DNA from: Bacteroidota bacterium
GTDB taxonomy: Bacteria > Bacteroidota > Bacteroidia > Chitinophagales > Saprospiraceae
DNA length: 6,697 nucleotides
NCBI GenBank assembly: GCA_008501835.1
Contig: QQUB01000287.1
Coordinates: forward strand, 1-6,697
Reading direction: 5' to 3'
Made by a program: the position numbers and the translations under genes. Positions 1-5,848 of this stretch are shown one piece after another; the stretch's first letter is position 1, and every line of letters starts with the position of its first letter. Below the pieces are notes generated by a model, which was not told where the DNA came from, did no database searches, and worked only from the letters and a program-made list of their open reading frames with translations.

Positions 1-1128
1 GTGATGCGACATGAAAACCATGTTTAACTGGCCAGGCAGGCTGCAGCCAAATCAGTGGTGTTATTGAAAAATGACAACAATGTCCTGCCACTTGGAAAAG
101 ACCTTGGAAGTATTTTCGTAACAGGACCTTTGGCTACTCACGTTCAGGCATTACTAGCGAATTATTATGGAGTGAGTGAGGATATGACAACCATTCTCGA
201 AGGAATTGTAGGAAAGGCAGGTAATAATACTTCTGTGAAATACCGGCAGGGAACTCTTTTGGATGAACCTAGTCGTAATCCCCAGGACTGGTTTTCAGGG
301 GTGGCAGCCAGGTCTGATGTTACTATTGTATGTATCGGAATTTCTCAGTTAATTGAAGGGGAAGAAGGGGAGTCTATTGCTTCCCGTCATTTTGGGGATC
401 GGGTAGATATTGGCCTACCGGAAAACCAGATCAACTATGTCAGAAGAATGAGAGAAAGTGCCAAAAAACTTGTGGTGGTACTTACTTCCGGAAGTGCGGT
501 TGCATGCCCGGAAGTTTATGAAATGGCCGATGCCTTATTATATGTCTGGTACCCGGGAGAGCAGGGCGGAAATGGTGTAGCTGATGTTTTATTCGGTGAT
601 GTTAATCCGTCCGGTCGATTGCCGGTAACTGTTCCCAGGTCAGTGGATGATTTACCTCCTTTTGAAGATTATGCGATGAAAAACCGTACCTATCGATACA
701 TGGAAAAGGAGCCTTTGTTTCCTTTTGGGTTTGGTTTGAGTTATACCCGGTTTGAATATAAAGGATTGAAACTCGATAAAACGAATATTCAAAAAGGAGA
801 GTCCATAACGGTTGAAGTCACCATCAGCAACATAGGAACAACAAAAGGAGAGGAAGTCGTGCAACTATATCTTTCCGATTTGGAATCGGTGGTTGAATTG
901 CCCGTCTATGCACTGAAAGGATTCCAAAAAGTAGATCTTTGGGGAGGCCAGAGTCAAAAGGTCTCCTTTGAAATTACGCCTGAGATGATGCAAATGGTCA
1001 ATGAAAAGGGAGAGCGACTGATCGAAAATGGTAAGTTCAGGGTTTACGTTGGAGGTGCTGTACCCTCACAGAGAAGTTTGGATTTGGGCGCTGCTCAATT
1101 TGTCGAGGCAACTTTTGAGGTGAGGTAG
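1..1128 (+). CDS. Glycoside hydrolase family 3 enzyme (beta-glucosidase/beta-xylosidase type), C-terminal part, 5' end outside window, frame interrupted
   Basis: GH3 enzymes release terminal sugars from beta-linked oligosaccharides, usually in the periplasm or outside the cell. The visible part holds the C-terminal alpha/beta sandwich and a fibronectin-III-like domain. Counting residues from the GTG at 55: VLLKN near the start; GEEGES (102-107) followed by GDR and LP, the loop that usually carries the acid/base glutamate; PGEQGGNGVADVLFGD..PSGRLPVTVP (167-194); RTYRY...FPFGFGLSYT (211-231); then the FnIII-like VEVTISNIG..KGEEVVQLYL (253-273). The TIM barrel with the nucleophile aspartate is not in the window. 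The GTG at 55 is not a believable start: the same frame already reads LARQAAAKS just before it and VMRHENHV before that, interrupted only by TAA at 25-27. The gene therefore either carries a nonsense mutation or a base error. The family is clear, but the exact substrate cannot be told from this part. Confidence 0.9.
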
Positions 1129-1186
1129 TTATGGTGAATTGTTTATCAATTTTTCGCGAATTATATTTGAAAAGAAGGGCTTAATT

Positions 1187-1246
1187 GGAAGAATGGACAA
1201 TTGGAAGGTCGAATGTTGTACTTCTATTCCAATTGTCCATTCTTCC
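1187..1246. repeat. 20-bp perfect inverted repeat between convergent genes (possible bidirectional terminator)
   Basis: The arms at 1187-1206 and 1227-1246 are exact reverse complements (20 of 20) around a 20-nt loop. They lie between the GH3 stop (1128) and the uxuA stop (1268), which face each other, so a hairpin that ends transcription from both sides is the simplest reading. Neither side has a clean run of T straight after the stem, so it is not a classical intrinsic terminator. An alternative is a remnant of a small palindromic repeat. I see no gene in 1129-1267. Confidence 0.6.
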
Positions 1247-1267
1247 GACCAGGGCAAAAACAATCTT

Positions 1268-2434
1268 TTACATACCAGCCAACAACCCCATTTCCAATCC
1301 TCTGAGTTCAGCAAGTCCTCGTAACCTTCCAATGGCAGAATAACCCGGGTAAGTAGATTTTTGGAGGTCATCCAACATTTGGTGTCCATGGTCTGGGCGC
1401 ATGGGAATACTCTGACCGGTTTGTTGCATAAGTTTCAGGACTTCTTTGACCACTGCCGGCAGGTCAGTGTCCCCTTCAAGGTGGTCAGCTTCGAAGAAAT
1501 TCCCTTCAGAATCTCTTTTAGTGTTTCTCAGGTGCAGGAAGTGGATTCGGGTTCCAAATTTTCGGAGCATTCTTATGATGTCATTATCGGGTATGGAACC
1601 CAGAGAGCCGGTACAAAAGCAAAGACCGTTGGCAGGGGAGGGGCAGGCTTCCAGCAATTCCTCCAGATCCTTTTCATTACAGACCACCCTGGGCAAGCCT
1701 AACACCGAAAATGGAGGGTCGTCAGGATGGATGGCCAGTTTTAATCCGCATTCCTCTGCAACCGGAGCGACTTCATTGAGGAAATCGAACAAATGTTTTT
1801 TTAATTGTTCAGGGCCAATGTTTTTATAATTCTCTAAAGCAGAAAGCACTTGATCAGGAGTGAATGCTTCATCACTTCCCGGTAACCCCAGTAAAAGGTT
1901 TTTAAACAAAGTAGATTGTTGTTCCTCGCTCATGGAATCCAGTTTCGCCTTCGCTTTTTCAATCTCTTCTGCAGTATAATCAGCAGCTGCATTCGGGCGT
2001 TTCAGCAGGAACAGATCAAAGGCAATGAATGCAGATTTTTCGAATCGGAGTGCCCGGCTTCCGTCCGAAAGTTCGTAGTTGACATCTGTCCGCAACCAGT
2101 CCAGGATGGGCATGAAATTGTAGGTGACAACCTTCAATCCACAGGCCGCTACATTGCGAAGGCTGGTCTTGTAATTGTCGATATATTGTTTCCAGTTACC
2201 GGTTTGTTTCTTGATGTCCTCATGAACCGGCAGGCTTTCAATGACCGTCCAGTTAAGCCCTGCTGCTTCGATTAATTCTTTACGTTTTTCAATGGCTGAA
2301 ACCGGCCAGATTTCTCCGTAGGGTATATGATGTAAAGCTGTTACTACGCCCGTACATCCTGCTTGTTTAATATCGCTGAGGCTAACCACATCATGGGGCC
2401 CATACCACCGCATGGTCTGTTGCATTTTGATCAT
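1268..2434 (-). CDS. uxuA: D-mannonate dehydratase UxuA, complete
   Basis: UxuA dehydrates D-mannonate to 2-keto-3-deoxy-D-gluconate in the cytoplasm, a step of the glucuronate (hexuronate) pathway. It is a metal-dependent TIM-barrel enzyme. The protein has 388 residues, about the usual length. It opens with MRWYGPHDVVSLSDIKQAG and TGVVTALHHIPYGE (28-41), the typical UxuA N-terminus. It also shows HPDDPP (236-241), CTGSLG (274-279), HLRN (301-304), HLEGD (318-322) and RPDHGH (346-351), which supply the metal and substrate ligands of the family. The longest start is the ATG at 2434. The ATG three codons in (2425) gives MQQTMRWYGP, which lines up better with E. coli UxuA (MEQTWRWYGP). Neither start has a Shine-Dalgarno sequence. 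No other uxu genes are adjacent. The enzyme fits beside the convergent GH3 gene in use of glucuronate-bearing polysaccharides, which is inference from context. Confidence 0.96.
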   Translation of the reverse strand: MIKMQQTMRWYGPHDVVSLSDIKQAGCTGVVTALHHIPYGEIWPVSAIEKRKELIEAAGLNWTVIESLPVHEDIKKQTGNWKQYIDNYKTSLRNVAACGLKVVTYNFMPILDWLRTDVNYELSDGSRALRFEKSAFIAFDLFLLKRPNAAADYTAEEIEKAKAKLDSMSEEQQSTLFKNLLLGLPGSDEAFTPDQVLSALENYKNIGPEQLKKHLFDFLNEVAPVAEECGLKLAIHPDDPPFSVLGLPRVVCNEKDLEELLEACPSPANGLCFCTGSLGSIPDNDIIRMLRKFGTRIHFLHLRNTKRDSEGNFFEADHLEGDTDLPAVVKEVLKLMQQTGQSIPMRPDHGHQMLDDLQKSTYPGYSAIGRLRGLAELRGLEMGLLAGM

Positions 2435-2638
2435 AATTGTTATGCTTTTCGTTGGGTGAATACAAGTAGTAAATTTACCAAAATGAATGTGAAATCAGAA
2501 GATTGAAAGTGGTTAGTTGCGGCAGATTGGTGTAAAGTTTAGGTGATGCGGGTTTGGATTGAATTTATTCGTTGGGACCAACCGAATGAATCTTGCCTGG
2601 CTAGGGGTGGGAGATTTGGCGTGTCCGGAAATTTTATT
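2435..2638. other. Spacer upstream of uxuA with possible control palindromes
   Basis: No gene is supported here. The spacer should contain the uxuA promoter, but I cannot place a good TAnnTTTG box. Three small symmetric or repeated elements are visible. GTAAATTTAC at 2469-2478 is a perfect 10-bp palindrome about 35 bases before the uxuA start and could be an operator. A hairpin at 2567-2587 has arms ATTCGTTGG and CCAACCGAAT with one bulged C. The 9-mer TTCGTTGGG occurs at 2448-2456 and again at 2568-2576. None is strong enough to name a regulator. Confidence 0.3.
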
Positions 2639-2675
2639 AAAAAAGCCCTTGCAAATCAAAGATTCACAAGGGCTT
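2639..2675 (-). terminator. Intrinsic terminator after tRNA-Leu
   Basis: On the minus strand a 9-bp stem (AAGCCCTTG at 2667-2675, CAAGGGCTT at 2643-2651) closes a short loop with an inner AATC/GATT pairing. A run of T follows down to 2639. It starts 14 bases after the mature 3' end of tRNA-Leu, and stem and T-run are in the right order only for minus-strand transcription. Confidence 0.9.
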
Positions 2676-2688
2676 ACAAAAGTCTTTG

Positions 2689-3031
2689 TACCCGGAGCGG
2701 GACTTGAACCCGCACGGCCCGAAGGCCACAGGATTTTCTTACCAACTACAGCTTTTGCTGCTTCACAGTACTAAGTACCGGAATTTGTGGTCTGGACTAT
2801 CCCTTCATCATATTCCAAATATGGAACTTAGATGCTTCCCGTCTAGTCTCTACACCTTTCCCAACTTTTTAGTCAGGACTTGGCTCGGGATTGCCATTGC
2901 TGAAAAGCAAGAAGGTTTCCCCGAATTTGAGAAGTTCTACTCTTCTGATTTCCCAGAAGGCACTCAAATTAATTGTTACTTGAAACAATTCTGTTTAAGT
3001 CCGGCGTGTCTACCAATTCCACCACCCGGGC
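2689..3031 (-). tRNA. tRNA-Leu(UAA), split by a group I intron
   Basis: The 5' exon is 2997-3031 (35 nt) and the 3' exon 2689-2737 (49 nt). Joined they give an 84-nt tRNA closely matching E. coli tRNA-Leu(UAA). The acceptor stem is GCCCGGG/TCCGGGT with two G-U pairs. There is a D arm, the anticodon loop CUUAAAA (anticodon UAA), a long leucine-type variable arm GGCC-TTCG-GGCC, and the T arm GCGGG-TTCAAGT-CCCGC with discriminator A. CCA is not encoded. The split lies between U34 and A35, so the gene has no continuous anticodon and gives a functional tRNA only if the intervening RNA is removed. In the anticodon stem CCGGA/TCCTG one pair (C28-U42) does not match. The tRNA shares its strand with tRNA-Gly upstream and is followed by its own terminator. 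Confidence 0.95.
2738..2996 (-). ncRNA. Group I self-splicing intron (IC3-like) in the tRNA-Leu(UAA) anticodon loop, 259 nt
   Basis: The sequence follows U34 and ends in G before AAAATCC. In intron numbering I can lay out the following. P1: exon GGACUU with guide GAGUGCC 32-38, a U-G pair at the splice site and one bulged G; its loop holds a hairpin, 7-13 with 20-26. P2: 39-43 with 50-54. P4: UUCGGG 72-77 with CCCGAG 108-113. P5: CC 82-83 with GG 102-103, capped by UUGCU/AGCAA. P6: 119-126 with 131-138. P7: GACU 149-152 with AGUC 199-202. P8: CAUC 163-166 with GAUG 188-191, with an inner UUCCA/UGGAA. P9: CAGC/GCUG around AAAA at 237-248. Core words GGGGAAACC, GGCAAUCCCGAGCCAAG, GUAGAGACUAGACGGGA and AUAGUCCAG agree closely with the Anabaena tRNA-Leu intron as I remember it. 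P3 was not drawn. There is no room for a homing endonuclease. Expected chemistry is guanosine-initiated splicing joining the two tRNA halves; activity here is inferred. Confidence 0.95.
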
Positions 3032-3036
3032 ATGAA

Positions 3037-3073
3037 TAAGACCTCCGAGATTTTCGAAACCTCGGAGGTCTTA
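3037..3073. repeat. 13-bp palindrome directly before tRNA-Leu
   Basis: Arms 3037-3049 and 3061-3073 (core AAGACCTCCGAG / CTCGGAGGTCTT) are perfect complements around an 11-nt loop containing TTTCGAAA. It ends 5 bases before the mature 5' end of tRNA-Leu. On the transcribed (minus) strand the T-run precedes the stem instead of following it, so it is not a terminator for either strand. It resembles the short GC-rich palindromes scattered between genes in Bacteroidota (from memory). It could be a REP-like element, or a structure in the tRNA precursor that affects 5' processing. Confidence 0.6.
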
Positions 3074-3137
3074 AAAAAAAAGGTCTGAGTGAAATAAGTG
3101 TGATCTTTTCACACTGCAAATTCACACTCAAACCTTT
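3073..3137 (-). terminator. Intrinsic terminator between tRNA-Gly and tRNA-Leu
   Basis: On the minus strand the stem AAAGGTTTGAGTG (3125-3137) pairs over 13 positions with CACTCAGACCTTT (3079-3091), and a run of T continues to 3073. A second hairpin, AGTGTGA (3109-3115 arm) with TCACACT (3098-3104 arm), sits inside the loop. The only irregular pair is U-G in minus-strand RNA but C-A in plus-strand RNA, which supports function on the minus strand. It begins 10 bases after tRNA-Gly. Confidence 0.85.
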
Positions 3138-3146
3138 CCATTTTTG

Positions 3147-3219
<73 letters not shown>

Positions 3220-3229
3220 ATTTTTAGAC

Positions 3230-3267
3230 TCTAAAAAGGATTCTTTTATCCTCCCTTTTTCCTAGAG
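3230..3267 (-). other. Leader hairpin between promoter and tRNA-Gly
   Basis: In minus-strand RNA CUCUA (3263-3267) pairs with UAGAG (3230-3234). The intervening AAAAAGGGAGGAU can pair with AUCCUUUUU around a short A-rich loop, leaving GGGA bulged. The fold fills most of the precursor leader ahead of the mature tRNA-Gly 5' end and is probably trimmed off by RNase P. It is supported only by pairing seen by eye. Confidence 0.4.
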
Positions 3268-3272
3268 CGCTG

Positions 3273-3305
3273 CAAATATACAACTACTTTTATATTAATT
3301 CCAAG
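3273..3305 (-). promoter_or_regulatory. Bacteroidota-type promoter of tRNA-Gly
   Basis: On the minus strand TATATTTG (3273-3280) fits the -7 consensus TAnnTTTG exactly. CTTG (3302-3305) lies 21 bases upstream in the place of the -33 TTTG element. Transcription would start near 3266, about 47 bases before tRNA-Gly. Just upstream the 11-mer AAATAATATTT occurs twice (3310-3320 and 3325-3335), making a very AT-rich stretch that could act like an UP element. Confidence 0.7.
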
Positions 3306-3345
3306 CCAGAAATAATATTTTTTTAAATAATATTTCCTGGGTTGT

Positions 3346-3415
3346 AAAAAAAGTCGATTTTTCTGGAACATTATGGAAAGTGAAACATGTTAAAGAGGAA
3401 AAACCGACTTTTTTT
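3346..3415 (-). terminator. Long-stem terminator candidate downstream of purB
   Basis: Arms 3346-3363 and 3398-3415 form an 18-bp stem around a 34-nt loop, with A-runs and T-runs at the outer ends. The single irregular position is a G-U pair in minus-strand RNA and an A-C mismatch in plus-strand RNA. That favours the minus strand, where it would stop transcripts from purB before the tRNA-Gly promoter. It is far from the stop codon (160 bases), and other hairpins lie in between. Confidence 0.6.
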
Positions 3416-3429
3416 ATTTCAATGATTTC

Positions 3430-3456
3430 AAAAGTACGAAGCGTTTCAGTACTTTT
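3430..3456. repeat. Small hairpin in the purB downstream region
   Basis: AAAAGTAC (3430-3437) pairs with GTACTTTT (3449-3456). Seven T follow on the plus strand (3453-3459) and four on the minus strand. On the plus strand it has the form of an intrinsic terminator, but no plus-strand gene leads into it. It may be an extra stop signal for purB transcripts. Confidence 0.45.
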
Positions 3457-3530
3457 TTTAGATTCAAAATTTCTTCTTAAGCTCGCATCCTAAATTACCT
3501 CGTTTGATAACCTAAGGATACCAGAAATCT

Positions 3531-3557
3531 CAAATTTTGGTTATCAACCAAAATTTG
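3531..3557. repeat. 12-bp perfect palindromic hairpin after purB
   Basis: CAAATTTTGGTT (3531-3542) and AACCAAAATTTG (3546-3557) are exact complements around a 3-nt loop, 18 bases beyond the purB stop. A second hairpin, GGCATTT/AAATGCC (3567-3583), includes the purB stop codon itself. The 9-mer TTGATAACC at 3504-3512 could compete for GGTTATCAA at 3539-3547. These probably stabilise or end the purB mRNA. Confidence 0.55.
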
Positions 3558-3574
3558 GAAGCGTCAGGCATTTC

Positions 3575-4912
3575 TTAAATGCCCTTGCCAATATAATTTC
3601 TCGGGTTGATGGCCCTCAGTTCCTCCTTAACGGCATCACTAACGGATAAGTTCCCGATGAAGACGGATATATCTTCCTGAGTGACGGAAGCCTTACCGCG
3701 TGTCAGGTCTTTTAAGGCCTCATATGGCTTGTCAAAACCTTCCCGTCTGAGAATATTTTGAATAGCTTCAGCTACTACAGCCCAGTTGTCTTCCAGATCG
3801 GCATCGACTTTATGGTGATTCAGCGATAATTTCTTCAGTCCTTTATTGATCGACTTCAAAGCAATTAAGGAATGACCAACAGGAACGCCAATATTTCTCA
3901 AAACAGTACTATCTGTCAAGTCTCTCTGTAGACGGGAAATTGGCAACTTCGCAGCAAGGTGATCAAAAATCGCATTGGCTATTCCCAGGTTACCCTCGGC
4001 ATTCTCAAAATCAATAGGATTAACCTTATGTGGCATCGCAGAAGATCCTACCTCTCCGGCAACGGTTTCCTGTTTGAAATAATCCATTGAAATATACGTC
4101 CAGACATCTCGGCACAAGTCGATCAGAATGGTATTGATACGCATCAGTGCATGAAAAACAGCAGCCAGGTTATCATAATGCTCAATCTGCGTGGTAGGGT
4201 GGGAGCGTTCCAGTCCCAATTTTTCTTTTACAAAATCGTCTCCAAAATGGATCCAGTTGATATCAGGATAGGTAACTACATGGGCATTAAAATTCCCTGT
4301 CGCACCACCAAATTTTGCTTTTTGGGAAATGTTCTCCAACTGTGCAAATTGCACATTGAGTCTTTCTACAAAAACTTGTAACTCCTTTCCAACTGTAGTA
4401 GGAGAGGCCGGCTGCCCGTGGGTTCTGGCCAGCATAGGCACATTGAGCCACTTGGTTGCCATCCCGTAAAGTTGCTCATGCACATCATCAAAAGCATGGA
4501 ATAAAACTTCCTCTAAAGCTCCTTTAAGCATTAATGGGAAAGCTGTATTGTTGATATCCTGCGAAGTCAATCCGAAGTGCACAAATTCTCGATAAGGCGT
4601 CAATCCGATTTTATCAAATTGTTCCTTGACCAGGTATTCCACGGCTTTTACATCGTGATTGGTAGTTCTTTCGATTTCCTTTACGCGCTCAGCATATTCA
4701 AACTCAAAATTATCTACAAATTCCCGGAGAGCAGCCAGTTTTTCTTTGGGAACATCAGTGAGTTGCGGAAGAGGAATCTCACATAAAGCAATGAAATATT
4801 CAACTTCCACATGTACCCTGTAACGAATCAGGGCGAATTCAGAAAAATAATTACTCAGGGATTCAACTTTGGAATAATACCTCCCGTCAATAGGAGAAAT
4901 GGCAGACAACAT
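3575..4912 (-). CDS. purB: Adenylosuccinate lyase PurB, complete
   Basis: PurB acts twice in purine synthesis: it removes fumarate from SAICAR to give AICAR, and from adenylosuccinate to give AMP. It is a cytoplasmic homotetramer of the fumarase/aspartase superfamily. The 445-residue protein matches the E. coli-type PurB over its whole length. It shows SPIDGRY near the N-terminus, ERTTNHDVKAVEY (81-93), HFGLTSQDINN (112-122), ARTHGQPASPTTVGKE (162-177, with the catalytic histidine) and the superfamily signature GEVGSSAMPHKVNPIDFENAEGN (286-308) with the catalytic serine loop. DLTDSTVLRN (331-340) and a C-terminal NYIGKGI follow. The ATG at 4912 gives the normal N-terminus; no Shine-Dalgarno sequence precedes it. 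The gene appears to stand alone: the next upstream gene on its strand is over 470 bases away, and several hairpins follow its stop. Confidence 0.98.
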   Translation of the reverse strand: MLSAISPIDGRYYSKVESLSNYFSEFALIRYRVHVEVEYFIALCEIPLPQLTDVPKEKLAALREFVDNFEFEYAERVKEIERTTNHDVKAVEYLVKEQFDKIGLTPYREFVHFGLTSQDINNTAFPLMLKGALEEVLFHAFDDVHEQLYGMATKWLNVPMLARTHGQPASPTTVGKELQVFVERLNVQFAQLENISQKAKFGGATGNFNAHVVTYPDINWIHFGDDFVKEKLGLERSHPTTQIEHYDNLAAVFHALMRINTILIDLCRDVWTYISMDYFKQETVAGEVGSSAMPHKVNPIDFENAEGNLGIANAIFDHLAAKLPISRLQRDLTDSTVLRNIGVPVGHSLIALKSINKGLKKLSLNHHKVDADLEDNWAVVAEAIQNILRREGFDKPYEALKDLTRGKASVTQEDISVFIGNLSVSDAVKEELRAINPRNYIGKGI

Positions 4913-5043
4913 GGCTACATTTTTTAGTGCGGAACACGTGTTTTTATAATCTGTCCCGGATGCTCGTTTTGTGTACGGCCTAAGTTCAGGCAGGCGGTAA
5001 AGAGGGATTGAAAAAGAGTATCCGAAACGCTTTTTTTACGGCG

Positions 5044-5051
5044 CAAAAATA
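5044..5051 (-). promoter_or_regulatory. Candidate -7 box of purB
   Basis: TATTTTTG on the minus strand fits TAnnTTTG and would start a transcript with a leader of about 125 bases before the purB ATG. I find no TTTG at the proper distance upstream (only TTTTA-like sequence), so the assignment is tentative. The AT-rich leader between the box and purB (4913-5043) holds no convincing gene. Confidence 0.45.
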
Positions 5052-5216
5052 CGTCATTTAGGGGGTAAAATATAAAATGTGGAATACTAAATTCAAAGTC
5101 TTTAAAACACCTGTTCCCTAACACCAATGTGACTTAGTCTTCCGGTTTATCAATTAAAGTTTTGTGATAACCGCTTATTCAATAATCTGTCGTATTCTGG
5201 AATTTAAACTTTGATT

Positions 5217-5367
5217 TACCACGCTGGCGGGGTCGGTATTAAGTTGGAAAGTGTAAACTTTTTGACTTAAAATCGGGGGTGGAATCTCTTCCTGGATGTA
5301 ATCCACCCCCGGCTCACCATGGGAAAAGTCACCTTTTCTCCATTGATCCGACCCCGCCAGCGAGGTA
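5217..5367. mobile_element. 151-bp MITE-like palindromic element
   Basis: The terminal inverted repeats 5217-5236 and 5348-5367 match at 19 of 20 positions (core CGCTGGCGGGGTCGG). Inside lies a second exact repeat, CGGGGGTGGA (5274-5283) with TCCACCCCCG (5302-5311), around an 18-nt loop. TGACTT and AAGTCA lie between the two levels, so the whole element can fold into one long imperfect hairpin. It has no coding capacity and is more GC-rich than its surroundings. The ends read TA-CC and GG-TA, which would fit a TA target duplication as in IS630/mariner-type elements, although TA is also part of the palindrome. It lies between the 144-aa membrane gene and the purB promoter region. Confidence 0.65.
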
Positions 5368-5383
5368 CATTACAATTCTCAAA

Positions 5384-5818
5384 TCAAAACTTTACTACCC
5401 TTGAAATTCTGTTTAAAATAATTCCCAGATAAGCAGTAAAAACCATTATTGTGGGAATGGTCATTCCAATTTCTTCACCGGTATCCGAAATAATATCTTT
5501 GTAAAATTTCTTTAAAATAATTAGTAATGTCAAAATTAACAGGGAAAAAACTATGAGAGATTCTATGTTGGTTCTTCTTGTTTTTGGGGTATATCCATAA
5601 AGGAGTTCCTTTGTATAAATAAGGAGAATTACAATACTAATAAAGTTTGGTAAGATGAAATTCCAGAAATTCAATCCTTCACTATGCTTGGGAATAATAT
5701 CATCGAGTACAAAAGTGAAAAACACCATTAACCCGAAATAATACAGCGAAGGTAAAAGAGCAATTATCCAGACTATTTTAAAAAGATTGCCAATACTTTT
5801 ATTCATTTCAGTTTTCAT
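5384..5818 (-). CDS. Small four-helix membrane protein of unknown function
   Basis: I do not recognise the family. The 144-residue product has four hydrophobic segments at about 12-37, 52-69, 86-103 and 117-136, and no signal-peptide cleavage motif. Short polar loops separate them: KHSEGLN (44-50), KTRRTN (79-84) and KDIISDTGEE (107-116). The positive residues KTRR between helices 2 and 3, and the basic N-terminus, suggest that both ends and this loop face the cytoplasm. No catalytic or metal-binding motif is visible. The start is either ATG at 5818 or ATG at 5806 (MNKSIGN); neither has a clear Shine-Dalgarno sequence. The product reads as a genuine membrane protein rather than a chance frame. 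It ends 17 bases before the MITE-like element and has no close neighbour in an operon. Confidence 0.75.
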   Translation of the reverse strand: MKTEMNKSIGNLFKIVWIIALLPSLYYFGLMVFFTFVLDDIIPKHSEGLNFWNFILPNFISIVILLIYTKELLYGYTPKTRRTNIESLIVFSLLILTLLIILKKFYKDIISDTGEEIGMTIPTIMVFTAYLGIILNRISRVVKF

Positions 5819-5848
5819 TTAATTATCTCTTATACTTTGAACGCTGAA

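Noticed and set aside
1129..1389. Small frames on both strands between GH3 and uxuA
   Set aside because: They run through the 20-bp inverted repeat and into the 3' end of uxuA; the composition is that of a spacer.
1361..2275. Three plus-strand frames of 113-127 codons
   Set aside because: They lie antisense to uxuA, whose frame has full family motifs; their products have no recognisable features.
2738..2996. Homing endonuclease or maturase frame within the intron
   Set aside because: The insert is only 259 nt and fully used by the predicted RNA helices.
2559..3039. Plus-strand frames over the tRNA-Leu region (71 and 117 codons, containing GAGLEPARP-like sequence)
   Set aside because: This peptide is the familiar mistranslation of the antisense of a tRNA T arm; the region is tRNA-Leu exon and group I intron on the other strand.
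4151..4786. Two plus-strand frames of 69-76 codons
   Set aside because: They are antisense to purB.
4924..5127. Minus-strand 67-codon frame just upstream of purB
   Set aside because: It overlaps the candidate purB promoter and leader, and has no domain and no ribosome-binding site.
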